64,000 nucleotides of DNA from Aliiroseovarius pelagivivens. Its GTDB lineage: Bacteria > Pseudomonadota > Alphaproteobacteria > Rhodobacterales > Rhodobacteraceae. The position numbers were made by a program, and so were the translations under genes. The DNA is taken from positions 310,001-374,000 of the forward strand of contig NZ_OMOI01000002.1 in NCBI RefSeq assembly GCF_900302485.1, in the 5' to 3' direction. Positions 1 to 8,538 of this stretch are shown piece after piece. The notes below the pieces were generated by a model. The model worked only from the letters and a program-made list of their open reading frames with translations. It did not search any database and was not told where the DNA came from. The stretch's first letter is position 1; each line of letters starts with the position of its first letter.

Positions 1-1010
1 GCACCTGAAATGGCATCGGCCAGATCACAATAGATATTGGCAACGGCCAGCGGAAAGCCCTCGGGATGGGCGATCGCCACCCGGCTTAGACGTTGTGCAT
101 CTTCATGCAGCCCGCCTTCGCCCTTTTCGATGATCTGGGTACGACCACCAACTGGCGTGTAGATCAGCTGGTTGGGTTGCTCAGAGGCCCAGCGCAGGCC
201 ACCCGTCTCGCCAAACACCTGAATGTCGAACCCGTGCTGACGGCCAATGGCCACCGACGACGTCCAGAGCCGCCCAACAGTGCCACCTTCCATGCGGAAA
301 TTGACCATGGCGTCATCTTCCAGAACCCGTGACGGAATGGTCGAAGCGAAATCAGCCGAGAGGCGCTGAACCTCGTCGTCACAAATGAAGCTCGCCATGT
401 GCAAGGCATGGATGCCGCAATCGGCGAACTGCCCGGAAACTCCTGCCATTTCAGGGTCATAGCGCCAGCGCACACGCGGATTGTCCGCGTCTGTCGCGTC
501 GCCGTGATGCCCATGGCTGAAGCTGGTGACGACCAGACGGACCTTGCCGATTTCACCAGCGCGCACCATTGCACGCGCCTGACGGACCATCGGATAAGCC
601 GAGTAGCAGTAGTTAACGGCGCAGATCTTGCCCGATTTCTCGGCAATCTTTACGATCTCTTCGCCTTCCTCGACTGTCATGGTCATCGGCTTTTCGCACA
701 GCACGTTGAAACCGGCTTCCAGAAAGCTCTTGGTGATTTCGAAATGCGTCGCGTTGGGCGTGGCAACGGTCACAAGATCAATCCGGTCGTCGCGATCTTT
801 TTCGCCTGCCAGCATCTCTTCCCAATCGCCATAGGCACGATCAGCCGAGATGCCCAAACGCTGCGCATAGTCGCGCCCCACATCGGGGCGGTGATCCAAG
901 GCGCCTGCCGTGAACGCGAAGCGGCCGTCTGCAAGGGCGCCAAGGCGGTGCGCTGGACCAATCTGGCTGCCTTCGCCGCCACCGATCATGCCCCATTTCA
1001 GTTTCGTCAT
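1..1010 (-). CDS. Gfo/Idh/MocA family oxidoreductase (3' end outside window)
   Basis: NAD(P)-dependent sugar or inositol dehydrogenase family, probably cytoplasmic. Reading down from the ATG at 1010 gives MTKLKWGMIGGGEGSQIG, with the glycine-rich Rossmann motif at residues 8-13, and later the family motif CEKPM, the lysine-containing signature of the active site. The frame stays open to base 1, so the C-terminus is missing. The gene lies 12 bp downstream of the TIM-barrel gene and reads the same way, so it belongs to the leftward arm of the inositol cluster. It is one of three members of this family in the window. By context it may oxidise an inositol isomer or derivative, but the substrate cannot be read from sequence. 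Confidence 0.85.
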   Translation of the reverse strand, partial: MTKLKWGMIGGGEGSQIGPAHRLGALADGRFAFTAGALDHRPDVGRDYAQRLGISADRAYGDWEEMLAGEKDRDDRIDLVTVATPNATHFEITKSFLEAGFNVLCEKPMTMTVEEGEEIVKIAEKSGKICAVNYCYSAYPMVRQARAMVRAGEIGKVRLVVTSFSHGHHGDATDADNPRVRWRYDPEMAGVSGQFADCGIHALHMASFICDDEVQRLSADFASTIPSRVLEDDAMVNFRMEGGTVGRLWTSSVAIGRQHGFDIQVFGETGGLRWASEQPNQLIYTPVGGRTQIIEKGEGGLHEDAQRLSRVAIAHPEGFPLAVANIYCDLADAISG

Positions 1011-1022
1011 ATCGGGAACTCC

Positions 1023-1916
1023 TTACTTGAAGCCGATGGATTCTAGGTATTCACGGTTCTTGCGGGCATCCCCCACCGGATCCGGATCAAGTGTCGGGTC
1101 GCAGTCTTGTTCGACCGTGCACCAGCCCTCGAACCCAGCATCCAAAAGAACCTGACGCACGGCAGAGAAGTCCACGTCGCCCTCGCCCAGATTACAGAAG
1201 ATCCCCTGCCCGCAGGCGTCATAGAAGCCGGTACGCTTCTCGATCACGTCGGCTTTCACCTTCGGGTCGATATCTTTGAAATGCATATAGGAAATCCGTC
1301 CAACATGGCGCTTCATGAACGCCACAGGATCGAACCCGGCATAAGAATGGTGACCTGTGTCGAAACAGATTTTCAGAAGGTTTTCGTCGACCTCGTCCAG
1401 CAGACGCTCAAGCTCTGGCTCGAAATCCATGAAGCCAGCAGCGTGGGCGTGGATACCAACGGTCAGACCATATTCTTCGGCACCAATCCGGGCGCTTTCG
1501 GCAATGCGGTCGCGATAGGCAACCCACTCGGCCTTGTCCATTTTCTCGGCTTCGGCTGCCCGGCCAGCGGTCGGTGCACGACGCGGCGAGATCGAGTCGA
1601 TCAGCACAAGATGCTGCGCGCCATGCGCCTTCAGCGCCCGCGCGGTGCGGTGCGTGGCGTCCAGAACATCGTCCCATGCGTCGGGGTCGTGATAGGCGCG
1701 AAACACAACGCCGCCGATCAGTTCCAGATCATGTTCGGCCAAAGCCTCGCCCAGCTCGGCGGGGTCTTCGGGCATGAACCCCACAGGGCCCAATTCGATG
1801 CCCTTATAGCCCGCGTCGGCACAGTCCTTCAGGACAGATCGCCACGTCGGGTTGCGCGGATCATCCGCAAACTCAACACCCCAGGAACAGGGTGCATTGC
1901 CAATTCTGATGCTCAT
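1023..1916 (-). CDS. TIM-barrel sugar isomerase/epimerase family protein, IolE-like
   Basis: 297 residues starting MSIRIGNAPCSWGVEF. It belongs to the AP-endonuclease-2-like TIM-barrel family that contains IolE (2-keto-myo-inositol dehydratase), IolH and IolI. Visible family features are IHAHAAG, FDTGHH and YMHFKDI, which supply likely metal ligands, and a late VEQD segment. A comparison by eye with IolE shows a similar order of DTGH, HFKD and GEGDVDF blocks. In an iol cluster the dehydratase step between IolG and IolD is needed, so IolE is the best guess; an epimerase (IolI/IolH type) is the alternative. It lies 19 bp downstream of the Gfo/Idh/MocA gene and is probably co-transcribed with it. 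Confidence 0.85.
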   Translation of the reverse strand: MSIRIGNAPCSWGVEFADDPRNPTWRSVLKDCADAGYKGIELGPVGFMPEDPAELGEALAEHDLELIGGVVFRAYHDPDAWDDVLDATHRTARALKAHGAQHLVLIDSISPRRAPTAGRAAEAEKMDKAEWVAYRDRIAESARIGAEEYGLTVGIHAHAAGFMDFEPELERLLDEVDENLLKICFDTGHHSYAGFDPVAFMKRHVGRISYMHFKDIDPKVKADVIEKRTGFYDACGQGIFCNLGEGDVDFSAVRQVLLDAGFEGWCTVEQDCDPTLDPDPVGDARKNREYLESIGFK

Positions 1917-1935
1917 CTTTTAGTGTCTCCGATGC

Positions 1936-3039
1936 TCAGAAGTCGTTGATATCTTTCCAGGATTGACTGTCGGTCGAGGCAAGCCCCGCCGCAATCACCC
2001 GGTTCACCTCATGTCCGTCGCGGAAGGTGGGCCACACATCCGCGCCGGTTTCGATGGCACGCAGGAAGTCACGTGCCTCGATAATGATCTGGTCCTGATA
2101 CCCGGTGCCGTGTCCCGGCCCCTGACAAAAGGGCTCATAGTCGGGATGGGCAGGGCCGGTCAGGATCTTGCGAAAGCCGCGTTCGGCCTCGGGGTCATCC
2201 ATGCGATACAGCCAAAGCGCATTCTGATCTTCCTGATCAAAGCGGATCGCGCCTTTGGTTCCAGTGATCTCGTAAGCATAGCCCATTTTACGCCCAGTCG
2301 CGATGCGGCTGAAATACATCTGCCCCATTGCACCATTTTCAAAACGGCACATCATCTGAGCGTGGTCGTCATTTGTAACGCGCCCGCCCGGTCTGTCACT
2401 GTGAACGGTTTCAACCTCGGCCATGACACGCGCGATCGGTCCCAACAGGGCAAGCGCCGCGTTCACCATATGCGGCGCAAGGTCGCCCATCGTGCCGTTA
2501 GCCATGCCGCTGGTGCGCCAGCTTGCCGGAGCGTTTGGGTCGGCATAGAAATCTTCTGTATGTTCGCCGCGAAACCATGTGATGTCCCCGATCTCGCCCG
2601 CTGCGATCAAGGCGCGTGCGTATTGGCTGGCCGGGGTGCGGATATAGTTGAAGCCGACCATGTTCGTCACGCCCGAAGCCTCGGCCGCAGACACCATGGC
2701 CGCACTGTCCTCCAGGGACGCCCCCAAGGGTTTTTCACAAAAGACCGGCTTGCCCAGCGCAAAGGCAGCCTCGGCGATTTGCCTATGCGTTTCTTGCGGG
2801 GTTGCAATGATGATTGCCTCGACCGCGTCATCCTCGACCAAGGCGCGCCAATTGTCTGTTGCGCGCGCAAATCCATAGGCTCGGCGATAGCGTTCTGCGC
2901 TGTCCGGGGACGAGGCACAGACCATTTCCAATCGCGGTCGCAACGTGGTCTCGAACACCGCGCCAACGGCGGCCATAGCCACTGCATGGGCCTTGCCCAT
3001 GTAGCCTCCGCCAAGAATGCCAATGCCGATCTGAGTCAC
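1936..3039 (-). CDS. Gfo/Idh/MocA family oxidoreductase, inositol dehydrogenase-like
   Basis: 367 residues. The start chosen is GTG at 3039, giving MTQIGIGILGGGYMGKAHA, because AAGGGA lies at a proper distance upstream and the Rossmann glycine motif (GILGGGYMG) then begins close to the N-terminus as the family requires. The frame is open further upstream, but that part would overlap iolD. Family motifs are FCEKPLG and GDLAPHMVNAAL (catalytic Asp/His region). It is the first gene of the leftward arm and is divergent from iolD, with a LacI-type palindrome between them. It probably oxidises an inositol isomer such as scyllo- or D-chiro-inositol, which is inference from context. Confidence 0.85.
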   Translation of the reverse strand: MTQIGIGILGGGYMGKAHAVAMAAVGAVFETTLRPRLEMVCASSPDSAERYRRAYGFARATDNWRALVEDDAVEAIIIATPQETHRQIAEAAFALGKPVFCEKPLGASLEDSAAMVSAAEASGVTNMVGFNYIRTPASQYARALIAAGEIGDITWFRGEHTEDFYADPNAPASWRTSGMANGTMGDLAPHMVNAALALLGPIARVMAEVETVHSDRPGGRVTNDDHAQMMCRFENGAMGQMYFSRIATGRKMGYAYEITGTKGAIRFDQEDQNALWLYRMDDPEAERGFRKILTGPAHPDYEPFCQGPGHGTGYQDQIIIEARDFLRAIETGADVWPTFRDGHEVNRVIAAGLASTDSQSWKDINDF

Positions 3040-3066
3040 GTGGATGTCCCTTTCGTTTGAAAACAA

Positions 3067-3084
3067 TTTGCAACCGGTTGCAAA
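3067..3084. promoter_or_regulatory. LacI-family type operator in the divergent iol control region
   Basis: TTTGCAACCGGTTGCAAA is a perfect 18-bp palindrome with a central CCGG, reading like the usual LacI/GalR-family half-site arrangement. It lies between the divergent starts of the Gfo/Idh/MocA gene (3039) and iolD (3162), so one bound repressor could cover both promoters. No LacI-family gene is present in the window, so the regulator must be encoded elsewhere. Confidence 0.7.
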
Positions 3085-3161
3085 AACTGTATCCTGAGAA
3101 TCGAAACCTCGCAAGCCGCATTCGGCACCGCACCGATTTTTCCCGGGGGAGATACGCTGAC

Positions 3162-5030
3162 ATGTCTGCGCAAGACGACACCATCCGCCTGACAACTGCA
3201 CAGGCGATCATACGCTGGCTTACCAACCAGTTCATTGAAATAGACGGAGAAGAAATGCGCCTGTGTGGCGGCGGCTTCGGCATCTTTGGACATGGTAATG
3301 TGACCTGTCTGGGCGAGGCCCTGAACACCGTACGGGACGAGCTGCCGCTGTATCGCGGGCAGAACGAACAAAGCATGGGATTCGCAGCCGCAGGCTATGC
3401 CAAGACTTGGGTGCGCCAACGCTTCATGTTCTGCACGGCAAGTGCTGGGCCGGGCACGGCGAACCTTCTTACGGCTGCCGGGTTGGCCCACGCCAACCGC
3501 CTGCCCATGTTGCTTCTGTGCGGTGACACGTTCCTGACCCGCCTGCCCGATCCGGTGTTGCAGCAGATGGAACACTTCAACGACCCGACGTTCGGTGTGA
3601 ATGACGCGTTCAAACCCGTCAGCCGCTATTGGGATCGTATCAGCCACCCGGCGCAGGTGATTCAATCGCTGCCCGCAGCAATTGCTACGCTGCTGGACCC
3701 CGCGGATTGCGGCCCAGCTTTCATCGGCCTGCCGCAGGATGTACAGGGCTGGACCTATGACTATCCGGTCAAGTTCTTTGAAAAGAAAGTACATCGCATT
3801 CGTCGGCAGTCGCCGGATGAAGCCGAGATCGCCGATGCGGTCGTTGCCTTGGCCGGCGCAGAACGTCCTATGATCATCGCAGGCGGCGGGGTGCAATACT
3901 CGCGCGCTGTCAGCGAACTGACCGCCTTTGCCGAAGCCCATCAAATCCCCGTGGTCGAAACCATCGCCGGGCGGGCCAATATGCTGGCAGAGCATCCGCT
4001 GAACATCGGCCCCATCGGCGTCACCGGATCGGACAGCGCCAACGCCGTGGCCGAGAAAGCAGACGTGATCGTCGCGGTCGGTACCCGCCTTCAGGACTTC
4101 ACCACCGGATCATGGACCGCGTTTGACAAAGATGCACAGTTCATCTCGATCAACGCAGCCCGGCATGATGCGGGCAAGCATATGTCCCTGCCCGTCGTGG
4201 GCGACGCGAAGCTGAGCCTTGCGGCACTGGGCGCTGCAAGCGGTTACAAAGCACCCGCAGACTGGGTGGCGTTTGCTCAAGATGTGCGGAAAAGCTGGGA
4301 CGACTACGTTGCCGAGAATGTTTCGTATGGCAACCGCCCGAGTTCCTATGCACAGGCCATCGGCGTCGTGAATGCGCTGTGTGACACGCGCGACCGCGTT
4401 GTCGCTGCGGCTGGCGGCTTGCCTGCCGAGGTGACAGCCAACTGGCGCACGCTGGACATCGGTACGGTGGACGTTGAGTTCGGCTTTTCCTGCATGGGAT
4501 ACGAGATTGCGGGGGCTTGGGGCGCGCGCATCGCACAAGCCCAAATGGAACCCGATCAGGACGTGATTACCTTCTGTGGTGATGGCTCTTACATGATGCT
4601 GAACTCGGACATCTATTCCAGCGTCCTGTCCGGCAAAAAGCTGATCGTCATGGTTCTGGACAATGGTGGCTTCGCAGTCATCAACAAGCTGCAGAACAAC
4701 ACGGGGAACGAAAGCTTCAACAATCTGCTTGAAGACTGCCCGACCATTGCCGAACCCTTCGGCGTCGACTTCGTGGCGCATGCGTCTTCAATGGGTGCGA
4801 CGGCCGAGAAAGTCTCGAACCCTGCCGAATTGGGCGACGCGTTCAAACGCGCCAAGGCGTCAGACAAGACCTATGTGATCGTGATGGATGTTGATCCCTA
4901 TGAGGGCTGGACCACCGAAGGCCACGCCTGGTGGGAAGTTGGCACTCCGCACATCTCCGAAGACGAAAACGTACGCACTGCCCATGTCGATTGGGAAGCC
5001 TCGCGCAGCAAACAACGAAAGGGTGTTTGA
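3162..5030 (+). CDS. iolD: 3D-(3,5/4)-trihydroxycyclohexane-1,2-dione hydrolase
   Basis: 622-residue ThDP enzyme that opens the ring of the dione to 5-deoxyglucuronate in myo-inositol breakdown. The ATG at 3162 is chosen because GGGGGAG stands just before it. The N-terminal half carries the ThDP-activating Glu in RGQNEQSMGF. The C-terminal half carries the GDG...DNGGF ThDP/Mg motif (GDGSYMMLNSD, then VLDNGGF). Length matches the IolD family (about 620-640). It overlaps the next gene by one base (TGATG), showing translational coupling. It heads the rightward iol operon. Confidence 0.96.
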   Translation: MSAQDDTIRLTTAQAIIRWLTNQFIEIDGEEMRLCGGGFGIFGHGNVTCLGEALNTVRDELPLYRGQNEQSMGFAAAGYAKTWVRQRFMFCTASAGPGTANLLTAAGLAHANRLPMLLLCGDTFLTRLPDPVLQQMEHFNDPTFGVNDAFKPVSRYWDRISHPAQVIQSLPAAIATLLDPADCGPAFIGLPQDVQGWTYDYPVKFFEKKVHRIRRQSPDEAEIADAVVALAGAERPMIIAGGGVQYSRAVSELTAFAEAHQIPVVETIAGRANMLAEHPLNIGPIGVTGSDSANAVAEKADVIVAVGTRLQDFTTGSWTAFDKDAQFISINAARHDAGKHMSLPVVGDAKLSLAALGAASGYKAPADWVAFAQDVRKSWDDYVAENVSYGNRPSSYAQAIGVVNALCDTRDRVVAAAGGLPAEVTANWRTLDIGTVDVEFGFSCMGYEIAGAWGARIAQAQMEPDQDVITFCGDGSYMMLNSDIYSSVLSGKKLIVMVLDNGGFAVINKLQNNTGNESFNNLLEDCPTIAEPFGVDFVAHASSMGATAEKVSNPAELGDAFKRAKASDKTYVIVMDVDPYEGWTTEGHAWWEVGTPHISEDENVRTAHVDWEASRSKQRKGV

Positions 5031-5869
5031 TGAAACGCTTCACTGCCGAAACGGCCAACCCGAAAGACATCATCGACGAACTTCTTCATGGCGGTGGCGC
5101 CGTGGCCATCTCTGGTCTGTTCTCACCAGAAGAGATTGCCGAAGCCCGCGCAATCGTGATGGAGCATTCCGAGGAAACAGCCGAGAAAGTCACACATTTT
5201 CAGGGGGCCGCTGCTGAAGAGGGCAAGCTGAACCTGCAACGCCGGGTCTGGAACCTGCTGGGCAAGGGCGAGATCTTCTCGCGCATGGCTGCTCACCCCA
5301 AGCTAATGGAAATCCTGCGCGCTTTTCTGGGCACCGAATTCATCATGGGATCAATCGCAGCCAACCGCATCTTGCCGGGCGGACCGGGACAGGAGCCCCA
5401 TGTGGACTATCCATATTGGGATTTCCACAAGCCCGAAACGCACCCGATCGGATTCAATGGTTCTTTCCCAATGAACGCGCAAGTCTCGGTGCTGCTGGAC
5501 CCGTTCACCAAAGAAAGCGGCGCGACGGGCTATGTACCCGGATCACAGAAAGAGCTGCGCTATCCCGGACCCGAGGACAAGTTCTTTGATCGCTGCGAGC
5601 AGATGACCGGAGAGCCTGGCGATGTCGCCCTGTTCTATGGCGTGACATGGCACTGCGCGATGCCGAACAACGCCGACCACGACCGCAGCGCCATCCTGAT
5701 CCAATATTTGCCCAAATGGGTCAAACCTATGGAAGACATGCCAGCTGCCCTTCCCAAAGAGTTTCTGGATCACGCCAGCCCGGACATGCGCCAGCTTTTG
5801 GGGCTGAACTATCCCTACCCCGAGGTGCTGGACGCAGCCCGCGCGGGCAACACCGAGGGCCGCACGTGA
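5030..5869 (+). CDS. Phytanoyl-CoA dioxygenase (PhyH) family protein
   Basis: 279 residues. The ATG shares its first base with the iolD stop codon. It is a non-haem Fe(II)/2-oxoglutarate oxygenase of the PhyH family: an H-x-D iron motif is seen in EPHVDYPYWDF and a distal His in VTWHCAMPN, followed by the Arg of DRSAILIQYL that would bind 2-oxoglutarate. Coupled start and stop codons on both sides tie it to inositol use. It is not a standard iol enzyme, so it may act on a modified inositol (for example a methylated cyclitol) or a side substrate. That role is inference. Confidence 0.88.
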   Translation: MKRFTAETANPKDIIDELLHGGGAVAISGLFSPEEIAEARAIVMEHSEETAEKVTHFQGAAAEEGKLNLQRRVWNLLGKGEIFSRMAAHPKLMEILRAFLGTEFIMGSIAANRILPGGPGQEPHVDYPYWDFHKPETHPIGFNGSFPMNAQVSVLLDPFTKESGATGYVPGSQKELRYPGPEDKFFDRCEQMTGEPGDVALFYGVTWHCAMPNNADHDRSAILIQYLPKWVKPMEDMPAALPKEFLDHASPDMRQLLGLNYPYPEVLDAARAGNTEGRT

Positions 5870-6840
5870 CACTGATCGACGGCATCAAAGGCAATCGTTT
5901 TGCGGTCTTCGGGCGTGCGGGCATGGACATGTTCGCCGACCCGATTGGCACCAAAAGCGAAGACGCCGCCACATTCCGCGCTGATCTGGGCGGGTCTTCC
6001 GCCAACATCTGCGCGGGCTTGGTAAAGCTTGGGGCAGAGGCCGCTTTGGTCACCTCGGTCTCGGATGATGCGGTTGGCCGGTTTTGCCTTAACCGTCTGC
6101 GCGACTATGGCGTGGACACGACCTATGTGCGGTCGGTGGGCGGAGAAGCCCGCACCTCTCTGGCCGTCTATGAAAGCTGTATCGAAGATTTCCAGAACGT
6201 CATCTATCGCAACGGCGCCGCTGATTTTCAGGTGACTGCGTCGGACATGGATGCGGTCGATTACAACACGTTCACCGCCCTGATCTCTGCCGGCACCGTC
6301 TTTGCCGCCGAACCCTCGCGTAGCGCGACATTTCACGCCTTCGATAAGGCACGCGATGCCGGGCTGCCGATTATATTCGACATCGACTACCGCCCCTATT
6401 CGTGGACCTCACCCGAGGTCGCCGCTGATGTGCTGACCCGCGCCGGAGAGGCAAGCGACCTGATCGTCGGAAATGACGAAGAGTTCGGTTTCATGGCCGG
6501 GGGCATCGACAAAGGCTTGGACAAGGCCCGCGCGCTTGCCGCCGATGGGCGCATGGTAATCTACAAGATGGGTCACGAAGGCGCCATCACCCTTGCTGGC
6601 GGCGAAGAAATCCGCACCGGCATCTATCCCGTCACCGCCGTGAAACCAAACGGCGCAGGTGACAGTTTCATGGCTGGTCTGCTTGCGTCGATCGCGGCAG
6701 GCCACAACTTGCGCGACGCTGTTCTGCGCGGGTCGGCCTGTGCCTCGATCGTCGTATCGAAACCCGGCTGTGCCAATGCCATGCCCACAACCGCCGAGCT
6801 TGAGGCCTTTCTTGCCTCGCATCCCGGCCCCACGGAATGA
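5866..6840 (+). CDS. iolC: 5-dehydro-2-deoxygluconokinase
   Basis: 324-residue PfkB-family kinase that phosphorylates 5-dehydro-2-deoxygluconate (DKG). The GTG start at 5866 overlaps the previous stop (GTGA) and puts GNRFAVFGRAGMDM at the N-terminus, as expected for IolC. PfkB signature 1 is seen in GGSSANICAGLVKLG, and signature 2 with the catalytic Asp in KPNGAGDSFMAGL near residue 265. It is followed after 12 bp by iolB with an AAGGAGAG ribosome site. IolC is assigned rather than another sugar kinase because of the N-terminus and the fully conserved neighbourhood. Confidence 0.95.
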   Translation: MTLIDGIKGNRFAVFGRAGMDMFADPIGTKSEDAATFRADLGGSSANICAGLVKLGAEAALVTSVSDDAVGRFCLNRLRDYGVDTTYVRSVGGEARTSLAVYESCIEDFQNVIYRNGAADFQVTASDMDAVDYNTFTALISAGTVFAAEPSRSATFHAFDKARDAGLPIIFDIDYRPYSWTSPEVAADVLTRAGEASDLIVGNDEEFGFMAGGIDKGLDKARALAADGRMVIYKMGHEGAITLAGGEEIRTGIYPVTAVKPNGAGDSFMAGLLASIAAGHNLRDAVLRGSACASIVVSKPGCANAMPTTAELEAFLASHPGPTE

Positions 6841-6852
6841 AAGGAGAGCTCA

Positions 6853-7710
6853 ATGCATATTGCGCCCCATGACAACCAGAACAAACCCATCGTGGATGCG
6901 GACAATGCGCTGGTCCCCCTGAACTACTTCAACATCGTGAAGCTCAAACGCGGGGAGGTGTTCGAATATGCCGTGCCCGGCTATGAGACCTGCGTGGTGC
7001 CAGCCACTGGCACGGTCGATGTGGACGTCGACGGGGCCATCTATCCGGACCTTGGCAACCGTACCGAGGACGTCTGGGATGGCGAGCCAGAGGGCGTGTA
7101 TGTGCCAGTTGGCGCAAAAGTGCGCATCACCTGTAAAACCGATGAAACCGAGACCTTCATCGCTGGCGCGAAATACGACAAGGTGCTTGAGCCCTTCGAT
7201 GTGCGCGAGGCACAGCTGGACGTCGTGCAGTATGGGTCTGACGACACCAAGACTCACCGCAAGATCAAGCATATCCTTGGCGCGAACCACCATGACCGTG
7301 TAGGCCGCCTTTTGGTCAGCGAGCTTTACACCGTGGGTGAAGGCGGTTGGTCGGGCTTCCCGTCGCACAAACATGACACCGACCGTCCCGACCCCGACGG
7401 TGGGATGATCGAAACCCGCCATGACGAAACCTATAACTTCCGCTTCAAGCCGAACTACGGCTCAGGCGTGCAGATGTTGCAGCGTGAAGACAACAAACCG
7501 GGGGATGCCTATCACATCATGGATGGTTCCACGATTATGTTGGACAAAGGCTATCACCCCTGTGCCGTCTTGCCGGGATATCAGATGTACTATTTCACTA
7601 TTCTGGGCGGGCTGAGCCAGCGGTCGCTGAAACAATATTTCCAGCCGACGCATGAAGCACAGCTTCACACCATCCCGGGCATCATGGACATGGTGGCAAA
7701 GTTCAAATGA
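6853..7710 (+). CDS. iolB: 5-deoxy-glucuronate isomerase
   Basis: 285-residue bicupin that converts 5-deoxyglucuronate to DKG between IolD and IolC. The start MHIAPHDNQNKPIVDADNAL lies 7 bases after a strong AAGGAG. Cupin metal ligands are visible around GWSGFPSHKHD and the ETYNF segment. Length agrees with the family (270-285). Its stop overlaps the ATG of the aldolase gene by four bases. Together with iolC and iolD it identifies the cluster as inositol catabolism beyond doubt. Confidence 0.95.
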   Translation: MHIAPHDNQNKPIVDADNALVPLNYFNIVKLKRGEVFEYAVPGYETCVVPATGTVDVDVDGAIYPDLGNRTEDVWDGEPEGVYVPVGAKVRITCKTDETETFIAGAKYDKVLEPFDVREAQLDVVQYGSDDTKTHRKIKHILGANHHDRVGRLLVSELYTVGEGGWSGFPSHKHDTDRPDPDGGMIETRHDETYNFRFKPNYGSGVQMLQREDNKPGDAYHIMDGSTIMLDKGYHPCAVLPGYQMYYFTILGGLSQRSLKQYFQPTHEAQLHTIPGIMDMVAKFK

Positions 7711-8537
7711 GCCTTGTGACATTGAAAGATGCCCTTCAGCCCGCGCTGAAGGACGGATACGCCGTGGCCGGTTTGGTTACGCTGGGCTGGGAAGATATGC
7801 GTGCCTATGTGGCGGCGGCCGAGGCAGAGAACTGTCCGGTCATCCTGCAGGCGGGCCCGTCGTGTCGCGAACACACCCCTCTTCCGATACTCGGCAAGAT
7901 GTTTCGTCATCTGGCGGAGGCCGCATCGGTCCCCGTCGTGGCCCACCTTGATCATGGTTATACGTTTGATGAATGCCGCGAGGCGATCGACAGCGGGTTT
8001 ACCTCGGTCATGTTCGACGGCTCACGCAAGCCGCTTCAACAGAACATCGACGAGACTGCCTTGATTGCTGAAATGGCGCATAAGGCAGGTGTGTCCTGCG
8101 AGGGCGAAATTGGCTTCGTCGGCTACTCCGGCGGCGAAGGGTCAGCTGGCACCGATCCACAGGAAGCAGCGCAATTTGCCCGTGAAAGCGGCGTTGACGC
8201 CATGGCGATCTCGGTTGGAAATGTACATTTGCAGCAGGATAAAGAAGGTGGCTTGGACATCGACCGCATCCGCGCGATCGAAGCCATGACTGACGTACCA
8301 CTGGTGATCCACGGCGGATCCGGCGTGCCGGTCGCCCAGCGCACTGAACTGGCGCGCGGTTCGAAAATCTGCAAATTCAATATCGGGACCGAATTGCGTA
8401 TGGCCTTTGGAAACGCGTTACGTGACGCGATTAACGCCGACCCAGCACGCTTTGACCGCGTGCAAATCCTGAAAGAAACCCACGATCCGGTGGTGGCTGC
8501 TGCCCGCCGGGTTCTGCAAGCGTTTAAAGGAGCCTAA
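7707..8537 (+). CDS. iolJ: Class II fructose-bisphosphate aldolase family protein, DKGP aldolase
   Basis: 276 residues of the Zn-dependent class II aldolase family. Zinc ligands are seen in VVAHLDHGYTFDE, in the HGGSGVP segment and nearby; the phosphate-binding KFNIGTELRMAF motif lies near residue 228. In this operon it most likely cleaves 2-deoxy-5-keto-gluconate 6-phosphate to malonic semialdehyde and DHAP. It overlaps iolB (ATGA) and is followed after one base by iolG. A general FBP aldolase is the alternative, but the coupled position makes the inositol role much more likely. Confidence 0.9.
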   Translation: MSLVTLKDALQPALKDGYAVAGLVTLGWEDMRAYVAAAEAENCPVILQAGPSCREHTPLPILGKMFRHLAEAASVPVVAHLDHGYTFDECREAIDSGFTSVMFDGSRKPLQQNIDETALIAEMAHKAGVSCEGEIGFVGYSGGEGSAGTDPQEAAQFARESGVDAMAISVGNVHLQQDKEGGLDIDRIRAIEAMTDVPLVIHGGSGVPVAQRTELARGSKICKFNIGTELRMAFGNALRDAINADPARFDRVQILKETHDPVVAAARRVLQAFKGA

Positions 8538-8538
8538 C

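Noticed and set aside
1963..3060. Long open frame on the plus strand
   Set aside because: It is the antisense shadow of the Gfo/Idh/MocA gene; no ribosome site and no family resemblance.
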